DNA from: Lachnospiraceae bacterium OM04-12BH
GTDB lineage: Bacteria; Bacillota; Clostridia; Lachnospirales; Lachnospiraceae
Direction: 5' to 3'
Assembly (NCBI GenBank): GCA_003490145.1
Contig: QULQ01000009.1
Location: 89,804 to 153,803 of the forward strand
Length of the DNA stretch: 64,000 bases
This document shows positions 1-8,210 of this stretch, piece by piece. The notes below the pieces were generated by a model. It was not told where the DNA came from and ran no database searches. It worked only from the letters and a program-made list of their open reading frames with translations. The first letter of the stretch is position 1; every line of letters starts with the position of its first letter. The translations under genes and the position numbers were made by a program.

Positions 1-629
1 TTCTGTACATTGGGAACCAGAAAATATTTTACACCGGCAAGTGCACCCGGTCTTGTTATGGAGTAAACAGCAATGATCACAGAAAGTACTACCAGGATGG
101 GCATCATGATCCTGGTTACACGTTCAATGCCATTCCGTACACCGGCATAAATGATAAGCAGGGTGAACAGGGCAAACACGATGAAACAGAGCTCTGTGGA
201 AATGCCATCGGAAATAAAGGAAGTAAAGTATTCATCCGAAGCCAGAAGATCACCATGGCCGGCAATATATTCAATAAGATATTTGATGACCCATCCGCCG
301 ATCACGGAGTAGTAGGGAACGATCAGGATCGGGATAATGGCATTCAGCCACCCGCCAATGGAAAAGGAAATGGATTTTCCAAAGAAATGGAACGCACCTA
401 CAGGACTCTTACCGGTCATACGTCCAAGAGAGGTTTCAGCTATGATCATGGTATAACCGAAGGTCAGTGCCAGCAGGATATAGATAAGCAGGAAAATACC
501 GCCGCCGTATTTGGCTGCAAGATATGGAAAACGCCATATATTTCCAAGACCAACGGAGGCACCCGCCGCAGAAAGGACGAAGCCGAGCTTTCCTGAAAAT
601 GAACTTCTCTGTTTGTGATTGTGACTCAT
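1..629 (-). CDS. Sodium-dependent transporter (NSS family), 5' part
   Basis: The gene reads leftward from an ATG at 629 and leaves the window after about 209 codons, so the C-terminal half is not seen. The start of the protein has the SNF family signature: GKLGFVLSAAGASVGLGNIWRF followed by the first membrane segments, including the unwound TM1 that binds sodium and substrate in LeuT-type transporters. The family imports amino acids or similar solutes with sodium; the substrate cannot be told from this part. An AAGGGGAA ribosome site lies just upstream of the ATG. The gene stands alone behind its own promoter. Confidence 0.9.
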   Translation of the reverse strand, partial: MSHNHKQRSSFSGKLGFVLSAAGASVGLGNIWRFPYLAAKYGGGIFLLIYILLALTFGYTMIIAETSLGRMTGKSPVGAFHFFGKSISFSIGGWLNAIIPILIVPYYSVIGGWVIKYLIEYIAGHGDLLASDEYFTSFISDGISTELCFIVFALFTLLIIYAGVRNGIERVTRIMMPILVVLSVIIAVYSITRPGALAGVKYFLVPNVQ

Positions 630-710
630 AAAATTCCCCTTTTTCTTTTATTCTGAGCAGAGTATCTTCTCCTTACCAGGATCAGCTGCTTTTATTGTGC
701 ATATGTCGAA

Positions 711-739
711 AATATAGCATAAATCCTGCAAAAAAGCAA
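711..739 (-). promoter_or_regulatory. Promoter of the NSS transporter
   Basis: On the minus strand TTGCTT (734-739) and TATATT (711-716) are separated by 17 bp, giving a sigma-A-type promoter about 80 bp upstream of the transporter ATG. It was placed by eye. Confidence 0.5.
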
Positions 740-743
740 TGCT

Positions 744-1517
744 TCAGGTAGCTTCAATCGGCAGAACAACCTGCGTGATGAATTTTTGGGGATCCTTATG
801 CTGGGGCGGACCCTCCAGATAAATGTGACGCAGGGTACCGCGTGGAGAAAATTGATGCTCCGCAGCATATTCTAACAACCGCCGCCCCACGGCGGGCAGA
901 TCCTCGTAAGCGCCATGATGATAGATGCTCAGGGCATCCGTTGGCGGCAGGAGCGTCACAAGCTCTCCCTCGCTTCCGGGCGGAACAGCTACGCAGAAGG
1001 CTGCCTCCAGCGGAGCGCTGATGGGATACTCGATAAAATACATCCGCCGTGTGGTGTCCGTCCCATAGGCGCGCATAGCCTCCAACGCTGTGTTACGCAG
1101 CAGCACCGTCTTCTCCGCAATGGAATCGCTGCGATAACTCTTCCGATAGACAAGCTGGCTTTGCAGCTGTAATTTCCTGACCTGCGGCGGCACGGCCGAG
1201 GTGCGCTCATAGAGCTTTTCAATATTCAGATTCAGTTGATCGCGCAGCTTTTCCAGCCGCCGGATCATCGACAGAAGATCAATGGAGTCATCATAATATC
1301 CACGTATCTCGTCCAGCGACAGCCCCAAATCCTGTAGAATGCGGATGTTGCGGATTTTAGTAAAGGTATCAATGGTGTAATAGCGGTTCCCGGCATCTCC
1401 CTTCTTGATATCGGGACGGATCAGACCGTGCTCCTCATAATTCAAGATCATGCGCCGTGTCACGCCCGCCGCACGGGTGATTTCCCCGATAGAGAACAGC
1501 TCCTGTCTCTGCGTCAT
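744..1517 (-). CDS. MerR-family regulator with GyrI-like sensor domain
   Basis: The first ~70 residues form a MerR winged helix (FSIGEITRAAGVTRRMILNYEE, then NRYYT), followed by a coiled-coil dimerisation helix at about 75-110. The C-terminal ~140 residues resemble the GyrI-like/BmrR effector-binding fold that senses small, often cationic or hydrophobic, ligands. A longer reading frame starts at 1553, but the ATG at 1517 is preceded by a clean AAGGAGG and leaves the operator at 1551-1572 outside the gene, so 1517 was chosen (257 residues). The regulator is divergent from the large surface protein, whose promoter has the long spacer MerR proteins act on, so it probably activates that gene. Confidence 0.85.
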   Translation of the reverse strand: MTQRQELFSIGEITRAAGVTRRMILNYEEHGLIRPDIKKGDAGNRYYTIDTFTKIRNIRILQDLGLSLDEIRGYYDDSIDLLSMIRRLEKLRDQLNLNIEKLYERTSAVPPQVRKLQLQSQLVYRKSYRSDSIAEKTVLLRNTALEAMRAYGTDTTRRMYFIEYPISAPLEAAFCVAVPPGSEGELVTLLPPTDALSIYHHGAYEDLPAVGRRLLEYAAEHQFSPRGTLRHIYLEGPPQHKDPQKFITQVVLPIEAT

Positions 1518-1547
1518 AAACAGCTTCCTCCTTACTGCCAAAAGGTC

Positions 1548-1578
1548 TTGCATCGGACATCAATGTCCGATGTATAAT
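1548..1578 (+). promoter_or_regulatory. MerR-type promoter with palindromic operator
   Basis: TTGCAT (1548-1553) and TATAAT (1573-1578) are 19 bp apart instead of 17. The spacer is filled by an inverted repeat, CATCGGACAT (1551-1560), CA, ATGTCCGATG (1563-1572). An over-long spacer centred on a dyad is the classic MerR-activated promoter, in which the regulator twists the DNA to realign the two hexamers. It reads towards the surface-protein gene starting at 1625. Confidence 0.85.
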
Positions 1579-1624
1579 CCCATTATAGTGATGCCTGGAT
1601 GAGATGGCAAGGAGGAATATACCT

Positions 1625-4600
1625 ATGAAGAAACGAATTGTAAGTCTGACGATGGTGTTAGCGCTGTGTCTGATGCTGCTCCCGACCTCAGCTTTTGCGG
1701 CAGAGGACAGCGGTGCAGCCATTGGCACAGGTGGTCTGTGTGCACACCACACGGAGCATGATGATACCTGTGGGTACGTGGAGGGAATCGCAGAAAGTCC
1801 CTGCACCCACGAGCACAGTGAGGACTGCTATACTGAGGTCACAAGCTGCACTCACGAACATACCGGGGAATGCTACCCGGCATCGGACAGCAGCATTCCG
1901 GAGGACGGGACGACATCCTCTGAGGATGAGTCAGTTGAAGATACAATGCCCTCTGATGATGAATCAGGTAAGGATACAACGCTCCCTGAAGATGCGGAGC
2001 CTACCGCGTGCAGCCATGTATGCAGCGTGGAAAGCGGCTGTATTAAGCAGGAGCTGGACTGCAAGCATGAACATGATGAGGAGTGCGGGTATGCCCCGGC
2101 TGTGGAAGGACAGCCCTGCACCTATGTCTGCACTCTGTGCGGCATGACCGAGATCACAGCGTGGAGCTTTGTGGATACACAGGAAGTCCTTGACCCGGAC
2201 AGCGGTGTACTTGCCCTGTCCGCCAGTGCGGAGAGTCCTGTCCTCTATGAGGATATCGTGGACCTGCTCCCGACAGAAATTGAAGCCACTACAGAGAACA
2301 GCACAGAAACCCTTTCCCTGGATAGCTGGAGCTGTGACGATTATCCGGATGAAGGAGCCTATACCGGCAGCTATACTTTTCATGCAGTACTGCCCGAGGG
2401 CTATGGGCTGGCAGCGGATGCACCTGCCCTCACCGTGACGGTGGAGCTGGACGATGAAGTGATGCTGATGGCTGAAGGACAGCACAGTCACTGTATCTGC
2501 GGCGCAAGTCACAGAGATATTGGCGAACACAAAGGGGAAGCTTCGGTTTCCTTTGACAAGAAGCTGAGTTGCAGTAGTAGTGATACTTGGTTGCAGGTTG
2601 ACAATAATTCAGCAGGAAAAACAACAATTGACAATCGAACCTATTGGGTTTTGCCTGCGGGCAGCTATTATCTGGCCGGCGATATAACTCTTGACAAATC
2701 TATTCTTATTGAGAGTGGTGAGGTTAATATCTGCCTGAACGGACATAAGCTTCGCCTAAACCATGGAACCGTTCAAATTTGGGAGGTAATCCAGCTTAAT
2801 GGCGGCACCTTGAATCTGACGGATTGTCAAGACAAAGGTACAGTTTGCCATGTTGATGGCAATCCTGGACGTGGCGTAACTGTGGGGAACGGCACAAGCT
2901 TTACTTTATACGGCGGTACCATTTGCAATAATGTAGCTCGTGTAAGCAGCACAAAGGCGCAAGGCGGCGTATATATTGGCATCGGATCTACATTCAATAT
3001 GTATGGCGGCAAAATTCACAATAACCGGGCTGAAGATTCAAACGAACCTACGTATGAGTTTTGGGGTGGCGGTGGCGTTTACTGTGCCCCAAAGGGAACA
3101 TTTAACCTGCTTGCCGGCGAGATAACGGAAAATCAAGTTCGCGTGACTAAAGATGGTGGCAACGGTTTTGGCGGCGGTGTGTTTAATCAAGGCACTTTTA
3201 CCATGAGCGGCAACAGCAAGATTTCTAAAAATTTCATTACCTGCAGCTCGCCTAGGGGTCAATATGGTGGCGGTGTCTGCAATTATAAAAATGATTATTG
3301 TTATGCCACATTTAAGATGAATGGCGGCGAGATCAGTGGGAATTATATAGATTCCTGGAATGGCGGTCCTGCCTATGGTGGTGGCGTATATAATAATAAA
3401 ATATTTAAGTTCACAGGCGGCACCATCACTGGCAACAGGGTACAGTCCGCACAGATGAATGTTTTTGGCGGCGGTATCTACAATGATCAGGGCGGCGAGT
3501 TTACTATGAGCGGTGGTGCGATAAGCGGCAATCAGGCATTAACCTATACATCATCAGCCAGTAATAACTCAATCGATGGCGGTGGCATATATTTTACGAG
3601 CGGTACCACTGGAAATTTTACACTCAGCGGCGGCACGATCACCGGCAACACCGCAAAAGGTAAGGGCGCAGGGATTTTCATTTATGATTATGATAAATAC
3701 GATCAAACGTATTTCCATCTGAGCGGAAACCCGGTTGTTTGGGATAACAAAACGGATAATAAGCAATGCAATCTTTATATGTATTACAGATATGACCTGA
3801 AGAGTCCCCTGACCCCGGACGCAAAGGTGGGGCTTAGCTTAAAAGAGGTTAATAATAATAATGTCATGGTGAATGTAGGCTCAGGCATCACCGAGGATAT
3901 GAGTCAGTATTTTGCAAGTGACGATAGTGCCTTTAAGCTTGAAACAAGTGGCAGCACAATTATTAGAACACCGGCGCATACCCACAGCTGGGAATTCACA
4001 AAAAAAGACGGCAATAACTCGAAGATTTTTGTTACCTGCAAAGGCACTATAGGTACCTGTGACTACAAAAACGACCAGGCAACTGTGTCGATCAGCACTG
4101 ACCAGACAGTTTATGATTGTGCACTAATTAAGGAAGCCCCTAAGGCTGTGCTGACATATTCCAATAATTGGCCAGATGGCTTGACAAAAGCCCAGGAGTC
4201 TGCCATTGAGTATTATAAGAGTACAGATGGCGGCAGCAGCTACACGGTTCTTGTTACCGATAACAATGATTTGAAGAAGCCAGGTAAATATCTGGCACAG
4301 ATTGCACTTGTTAAGAATAGATATCTTGAAACGTGTTTCTCTGTGGTAGATAACCGTAAAACAGACCCGAAGTACACTGCTCCAACGCCCAAGCGCGGTC
4401 TGACCTACAACGGAGAGGAGCAGAAACTCATCAATCCAGGCCACGTCGAGGGCGGTGATATGTTGTATAAGCTGGAAAACGGCACATACAGCACAGAGCT
4501 TCCAACGGCAACCAATGCAGGTCGCTATACTGTTTATTACAAGGTTGTGGGTGATGCTACCCACAATGACACGGCAGAACAGAGCATCACCGTGACGATC

Positions 4601-5833
4601 GGCAAAGCGCCCCTTACCGGCACACCCACCTTTACCCCGGTCACCGAAGCGGGCAAGACGATTGGGGATGTTACACCGACTGTTACTCATCCCGTCGGAT
4701 GGCCTAATGGAGCCTTCGGGTGGATTGGGGAGGGTGGAGCTTACTTGGCTCTTAATACTCCGATTAAGCAGGGTGCTTCCTATGAATGGTTCTTCAAACC
4801 GGCTGACAGAAACAACTATCAGTGTAGCAGCGGAAAACTTGTGCTGTGGGCAGGTACGAGCGGAGGCAGCAGCTCTAATCCCGGCGGCGGAAACAGCTCC
4901 AATACCAGTGGCGGTTCTAATACCGGTGGCAGTAGCTCCGACGATGGAAACACCTCCGATATCGGAAACAGCAATAACGGCAGCTCCAATGCCAATATTC
5001 CGCCCACTCCTGTAACCGTTCCGGTATCCGGTGATGAAAAAACCATTCAGGTGGATGCAGTGGTCAGTGGCAATACGGCCACCATCAAAAATGTTGACCT
5101 CTCCAAACTGGATACCGTTATCGAAGACACTGCCAAAAACGGCGTTGTAACCATTGACTTCTCCGTATTGAAAAAGGTGGATAACGTAAAGCTCCCCTCC
5201 AACGTCGTAAAGCAGATCGCGGAGGCGGTAAATGAGCCGGATAATGATGCAAAGGATCTTGAGATCGTTCTGGCCAATGGTACATCTATTAAGCTTGATG
5301 CAAAGATGCTGGGTGAAAAGAACGTAAAGGCAAATGGGGCCGACATTACAATCTCCATCAAGCGCATCACAGGCAGCAGCCTGAACATCAAGCAGAAGCA
5401 GGCGGTGGGCAGTCGCCCGGCATTGGATATCAATGTCACCATCGGCGGCAAGCCCATCTCCGACATGAACGGCAAGGTTACCATTTCTGCTGCTTATGAG
5501 CTGAAGCCCGGCGAACATGCCAGTGGGATTGTAGTCAGCTATGTGGATGCGAACGGCAACAGGCAGCTCTGCGAAACCAGCTATGACCCTATCAGAAAGC
5601 AGGTAAGCTGGAAAATCGGTTCTTTCTCTCCGTCTTCTGTCTATATGATTGGATATGATGAGAGCAGGGTGCACGCATATGTGACCTACACTGTACAGAA
5701 GGGCAGCACCCTTTCAATGATTGCGAAAAAGCATGGCTGCACCGTGGCTGATATCATGGCGGCCAACAGCGGCCTGATCAAAAATCCAAATCGAATCTTT
5801 GTGGGCTGGCAGCTTAAAATCCCACAGGATTAA
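1625..5833 (+). CDS. Large secreted surface protein: Cys/His motifs, beta-helix, LysM
   Basis: The protein has 1402 residues. The ATG at 1625 follows GGAGG and begins a signal peptide (MKKRIVSLTMVLALC to AFA). Residues ~35-180 carry repeated C-x-H-x-H-x3-C modules (CTHEHSEDC, CTHEHTGEC, CKHEHDEEC), possibly metal-binding. Residues ~340-700 are repeats of the type GGGVYN..FTMSGG.ISGN, as in right-handed parallel beta-helix adhesins. An Ig/MBG-like segment (~890-990), a Ser/Gly/Asn-rich linker (~1075-1120) and a second globular part follow. The C-terminus is one LysM domain (YTVQKGSTLSMIAKKHG) that should hold the protein to peptidoglycan. There is no LPXTG sorting signal. The function is probably adhesion or glycan binding; the ligand is unknown. 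Confidence 0.8.
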   Translation: MKKRIVSLTMVLALCLMLLPTSAFAAEDSGAAIGTGGLCAHHTEHDDTCGYVEGIAESPCTHEHSEDCYTEVTSCTHEHTGECYPASDSSIPEDGTTSSEDESVEDTMPSDDESGKDTTLPEDAEPTACSHVCSVESGCIKQELDCKHEHDEECGYAPAVEGQPCTYVCTLCGMTEITAWSFVDTQEVLDPDSGVLALSASAESPVLYEDIVDLLPTEIEATTENSTETLSLDSWSCDDYPDEGAYTGSYTFHAVLPEGYGLAADAPALTVTVELDDEVMLMAEGQHSHCICGASHRDIGEHKGEASVSFDKKLSCSSSDTWLQVDNNSAGKTTIDNRTYWVLPAGSYYLAGDITLDKSILIESGEVNICLNGHKLRLNHGTVQIWEVIQLNGGTLNLTDCQDKGTVCHVDGNPGRGVTVGNGTSFTLYGGTICNNVARVSSTKAQGGVYIGIGSTFNMYGGKIHNNRAEDSNEPTYEFWGGGGVYCAPKGTFNLLAGEITENQVRVTKDGGNGFGGGVFNQGTFTMSGNSKISKNFITCSSPRGQYGGGVCNYKNDYCYATFKMNGGEISGNYIDSWNGGPAYGGGVYNNKIFKFTGGTITGNRVQSAQMNVFGGGIYNDQGGEFTMSGGAISGNQALTYTSSASNNSIDGGGIYFTSGTTGNFTLSGGTITGNTAKGKGAGIFIYDYDKYDQTYFHLSGNPVVWDNKTDNKQCNLYMYYRYDLKSPLTPDAKVGLSLKEVNNNNVMVNVGSGITEDMSQYFASDDSAFKLETSGSTIIRTPAHTHSWEFTKKDGNNSKIFVTCKGTIGTCDYKNDQATVSISTDQTVYDCALIKEAPKAVLTYSNNWPDGLTKAQESAIEYYKSTDGGSSYTVLVTDNNDLKKPGKYLAQIALVKNRYLETCFSVVDNRKTDPKYTAPTPKRGLTYNGEEQKLINPGHVEGGDMLYKLENGTYSTELPTATNAGRYTVYYKVVGDATHNDTAEQSITVTIGKAPLTGTPTFTPVTEAGKTIGDVTPTVTHPVGWPNGAFGWIGEGGAYLALNTPIKQGASYEWFFKPADRNNYQCSSGKLVLWAGTSGGSSSNPGGGNSSNTSGGSNTGGSSSDDGNTSDIGNSNNGSSNANIPPTPVTVPVSGDEKTIQVDAVVSGNTATIKNVDLSKLDTVIEDTAKNGVVTIDFSVLKKVDNVKLPSNVVKQIAEAVNEPDNDAKDLEIVLANGTSIKLDAKMLGEKNVKANGADITISIKRITGSSLNIKQKQAVGSRPALDINVTIGGKPISDMNGKVTISAAYELKPGEHASGIVVSYVDANGNRQLCETSYDPIRKQVSWKIGSFSPSSVYMIGYDESRVHAYVTYTVQKGSTLSMIAKKHGCTVADIMAANSGLIKNPNRIFVGWQLKIPQD

Positions 5834-5885
5834 GAATGATAAATTTTGTTTGATATTTAAAAAACAGGCAATATAATTACAAAAA

Positions 5886-5935
5886 AACGAGTAGCAGATA
5901 AGCGTAAATCCAGTTTATCAGCTGCTCGTTTTTAT
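5886..5935 (+). terminator. Terminator after the surface protein
   Basis: An imperfect hairpin pairs AACGAGTAGC-type sequence at 5886 with GCTGCTCGTT at 5921-5930. It is flanked by an A-run before and a T-run after, so it may act in both directions. Confidence 0.7.
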
Positions 5936-5983
5936 ATTGCGAAAAAATGAGCATTGCCATGAAAAGAGAGGAGCTGAAACAAA

Positions 5984-6250
5984 ATGGCGGAAAGCAGCAA
6001 GATGAAGGAAATGCCGGTGGATAGGCTGATGAATGAAAGAGGGAAATGAAGCGGCATTAAATGCCCTGATGCTGGCATTCCCGGTTCAGATGCTTATGGT
6101 TGCAGTGGGGGTTGGAACAGGTGTGGGAACCAATACGCTTCTGGCAAGGACACTTGGACAGGGAAACAGTAAAAAGGCTGCAAGGGTAGCAGGAAACAGT
6201 CAGTTTCTTGGTGTGATCATTTATGCGGTCTGCCTGGTATTTGGTATTAT
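5984..6250 (+). pseudogene. MATE efflux protein remnant
   Basis: An ATG at 5984 with GAGAGGAG upstream starts MAESSKMKEMPVDRLM, a typical clostridial MATE N-terminus, which then stops. In another frame from 6033 the sequence resumes with [19 protein letters not shown] residues and continues to about LVFGI at 6250. These are the second and third membrane segments of the family. The part between is deleted and everything after about residue 120 is missing. At 6250 the sequence passes directly into an AbiEii fragment. It cannot make a transporter. Confidence 0.8.
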
Positions 6251-6422
6251 TCCATTGAAACGACTGTTGCTGAGAAAATTGATGCAATTCTCACCCTAAT
6301 GGAATTTTCCAGCCGCATGAAAGACTATTACGATATTTACTATCTTGCCAATAAATTTGATTTTGATGGTGCAACGCTGACGGAAGCACTGAAAAAGACT
6401 TTTGAAATAGGGCTACCGCAAT

Positions 6423-6937
6423 CCCAATGGCTTTAGACGGTGGGTTAAGGTAGCCTAAAGTGGTGGCTTGTGCTATACTTGCGTTATGGGAACATGGAAA
6501 TCAAAAAACAGACACAAGTATTTGTTACAGTATCATATTTGGAAAAGATATCCGAATTATCTACGAAAAAAGATAGCATTATGCCATGAGAAAATAAAAA
6601 ATACCAGAAAAGATTATCTGCATAAAGTTTCACATGAGATTATCAGCGAAAACCAAGTGATAATTTCAGAAAATCTGCAGAAAAAAAACATGGTAAAAAA
6701 TCATCATCTGGCAAGACCTATAATTGATGTTTCATGGTATGAGCTGACAAGACAGTTAGGGTATAAGTCAAAATGGAATGGCAGGAAATACATCAAAATA
6801 GATACATTTTATGCCAGCAGTCAAATATGTTCTGCTTGTGGGTATCAGAATTCGGACACAAAAGATTTGTCGGTGAGGACATGGATATGTCCGAAATGTG
6901 GAGCGGAACATGACAGGGATATCAATGCTGCAAAAAA
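6423..6937 (+). mobile_element. Deleted IS200/IS605-family element inside abiEii
   Basis: The relic begins near a hairpin-forming stretch at 6423-6444 (CCCAATGG...TGGG). This resembles the right-end hairpin of the second IS605 relic at 60420-60441 in all but about five of 22 positions. It ends in the DINAAKN coding sequence near the 3' end of tnpB. There is no complete tnpA or tnpB and no right end, so it cannot move. It sits between the two halves of the AbiEii gene. Confidence 0.65.
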
Positions 6938-6995
6938 TGGAAAGCGTTTATCCGTAAAATCGATACAAAAACAGATGACTATAGCACCGTGCTGA
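6486..6995 (+). pseudogene. tnpA'-tnpB' fusion remnant
   Basis: The reading frame starts MGTWKSKNRHKYLLQYHIW, the first ~20 residues of the Y1 transposase TnpA. It then joins the C-terminal half of TnpB: KIDTFYASSQICSACGYQN, then CPKCGAEHDRDINAAKN. Both CxxC pairs of the TnpB zinc finger and the final Asp of the RuvC-like site (DRDIN) remain. The TnpA catalytic Tyr and HUH motif and the first RuvC Asp are lost. The last ~17 residues to 6995 come from the AbiEii gene read out of frame. One large internal deletion explains the hybrid. Confidence 0.7.
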
Positions 6996-7171
6996 AAACA
7001 ATAAGGGCATTTTTAACAAAACCGTTTGTAGCAGCGGTAGAAAACAAAATATTTACGGACAATTGGATTGTCCAAAACGGTCAGTGGATGTAACAGGGGG
7101 CAAAGGAAAAGTTTGTGGTGATTTTTGCAATTTACTCTTGACAAAGGTCACTTCATAACAGGTGTTTGATT

Positions 7172-8113
7172 ATGAAAAATAGAATAATTGCAGTAATTTT
7201 AATTTTAGCTGTATTAGTAGCTATATTCTTTGTTGGTACAGGTTTTCAAAAAAGAATGGATGTCATATTAGTTGATTACTCTGTATCAGAGGATGGAACG
7301 GAGATCACGCTTGATGTAGGAATTCCAACATCTACAGGATATATCAGAGGATTTAAAGACAATGGCGGTGGAGTAAAACCACATTATCTTACATTTTATT
7401 CGACATTTGGTGGAATAAACAGTCCGATTGGAGCAGAGCATAGCTTCCAATTAGAGCTTACTTCGGATGATACAGAAATTTATTTTAACAGACCGGAGAG
7501 AGGTTACGAGTTGGTTTTAGTGAAAGATGAAGAAACAGGTCAATGGCTCAGACCAAGTGGAATAGGTGAAGAAAATAACACTATTTTTGAAGCAACCATT
7601 CTTGAAATTCGTGATAATTATTTTTTAGTAGAACCAGTAGAGGGTAGTCAAGAATTAAACAATGCAGATCTGATTACAGTACCAATGAAAAACATAGGTA
7701 CTGCTCCACAACCAAATGTCGGTGACATTATTGAAATAGCATATAACGGAGAAATTGCAGAAAGTTATCCAGCACAGATAACAGAGGTTTACGGTATCAA
7801 AGTTGTCAAAGAAGCAGAACAATGGGATTTAATTCCTATGGTCATGGTAAATGGCGAGTTATATATCGACACAGGTCATGAAAGTACAGTAGAAGCCCGT
7901 TGTGGTGTTATGGATGGAGAGATTACGTCAGAAGTAGACAGAAGTGAAAAGCCAACAAAAGACAATCAATCTAACTTTGGTACAGGCTATGGATATCAAT
8001 ATGGTTCCCAAGAAGGCATAATCGAGATTAATATGAATGAAAAATGGTGGGTTTTTGCAACAGAAAAAGTCCTGGCCAGTAGTGAACTTATGATAGACCC
8101 AGTTGCTAAATAA
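7172..8113 (+). CDS. Membrane-anchored protein of unknown function
   Basis: The protein has 313 residues. An N-terminal hydrophobic segment (IIAVILILAVLVAIFFVG) forms a signal anchor. The rest is a soluble, probably extracytoplasmic domain rich in beta-strand, with a middle part (~135-215: EATILEIRDNYFLVEP...) resembling the small OB-like DUF3221 domain of Firmicute lipoproteins. A TTG at 7166 is also in frame, but the ATG at 7172 lies at better distance from AGGTG. It is intact among decayed genes. No cysteine lipobox is present. Function unknown. Confidence 0.65.
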   Translation: MKNRIIAVILILAVLVAIFFVGTGFQKRMDVILVDYSVSEDGTEITLDVGIPTSTGYIRGFKDNGGGVKPHYLTFYSTFGGINSPIGAEHSFQLELTSDDTEIYFNRPERGYELVLVKDEETGQWLRPSGIGEENNTIFEATILEIRDNYFLVEPVEGSQELNNADLITVPMKNIGTAPQPNVGDIIEIAYNGEIAESYPAQITEVYGIKVVKEAEQWDLIPMVMVNGELYIDTGHESTVEARCGVMDGEITSEVDRSEKPTKDNQSNFGTGYGYQYGSQEGIIEINMNEKWWVFATEKVLASSELMIDPVAK

Positions 8114-8127
8114 TTTTGTGTTTTCGG

Positions 8128-8156
8128 TTGTAGTCTTCATAGATTTCACATATAAT
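8128..8156 (+). promoter_or_regulatory. Promoter of the AAA/DUF4143 ATPase
   Basis: TTGTAG (8128-8133) and TATAAT (8151-8156) are 17 bp apart, 55 bp upstream of the chosen GTG start. Confidence 0.55.
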
Positions 8157-8210
8157 AAAAGTGTGATTAATTTGCACAAAAATACGAATAAAAATGTGAG
8201 GACTAATTCT

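Larger units (their letters stand above)
6251..7093 (+). pseudogene. AbiEii-type nucleotidyltransferase toxin, split by an IS605 relic
   Basis: Two pieces in the same frame flank an insertion-sequence relic. The first, 6251 to about 6404, reads [20 protein letters not shown] and MKDYYDIYYLA, the conserved core of the AbiEii/AbiGii toxin family (type IV toxin-antitoxin). The second, 6938-7093, reads WKAFIRKIDTKTDDYSTVL and runs to a TAA, matching the family's C-terminal end. The N-terminal catalytic part (GSD...D) is absent because the left edge is fused to a MATE fragment. No AbiEi antitoxin gene is visible. Confidence 0.75.

Noticed and set aside
1551..1553. ATG at 1553 as start of the MerR regulator
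   Set aside because: It would lie inside the operator palindrome and lacks a ribosome site, while the ATG at 1517 has AAGGAGG.
4124..5674. 516-codon minus-strand frame within the surface protein gene
   Set aside because: It is antisense to a well-supported secreted protein, its start has no ribosome site and its translation resembles nothing.
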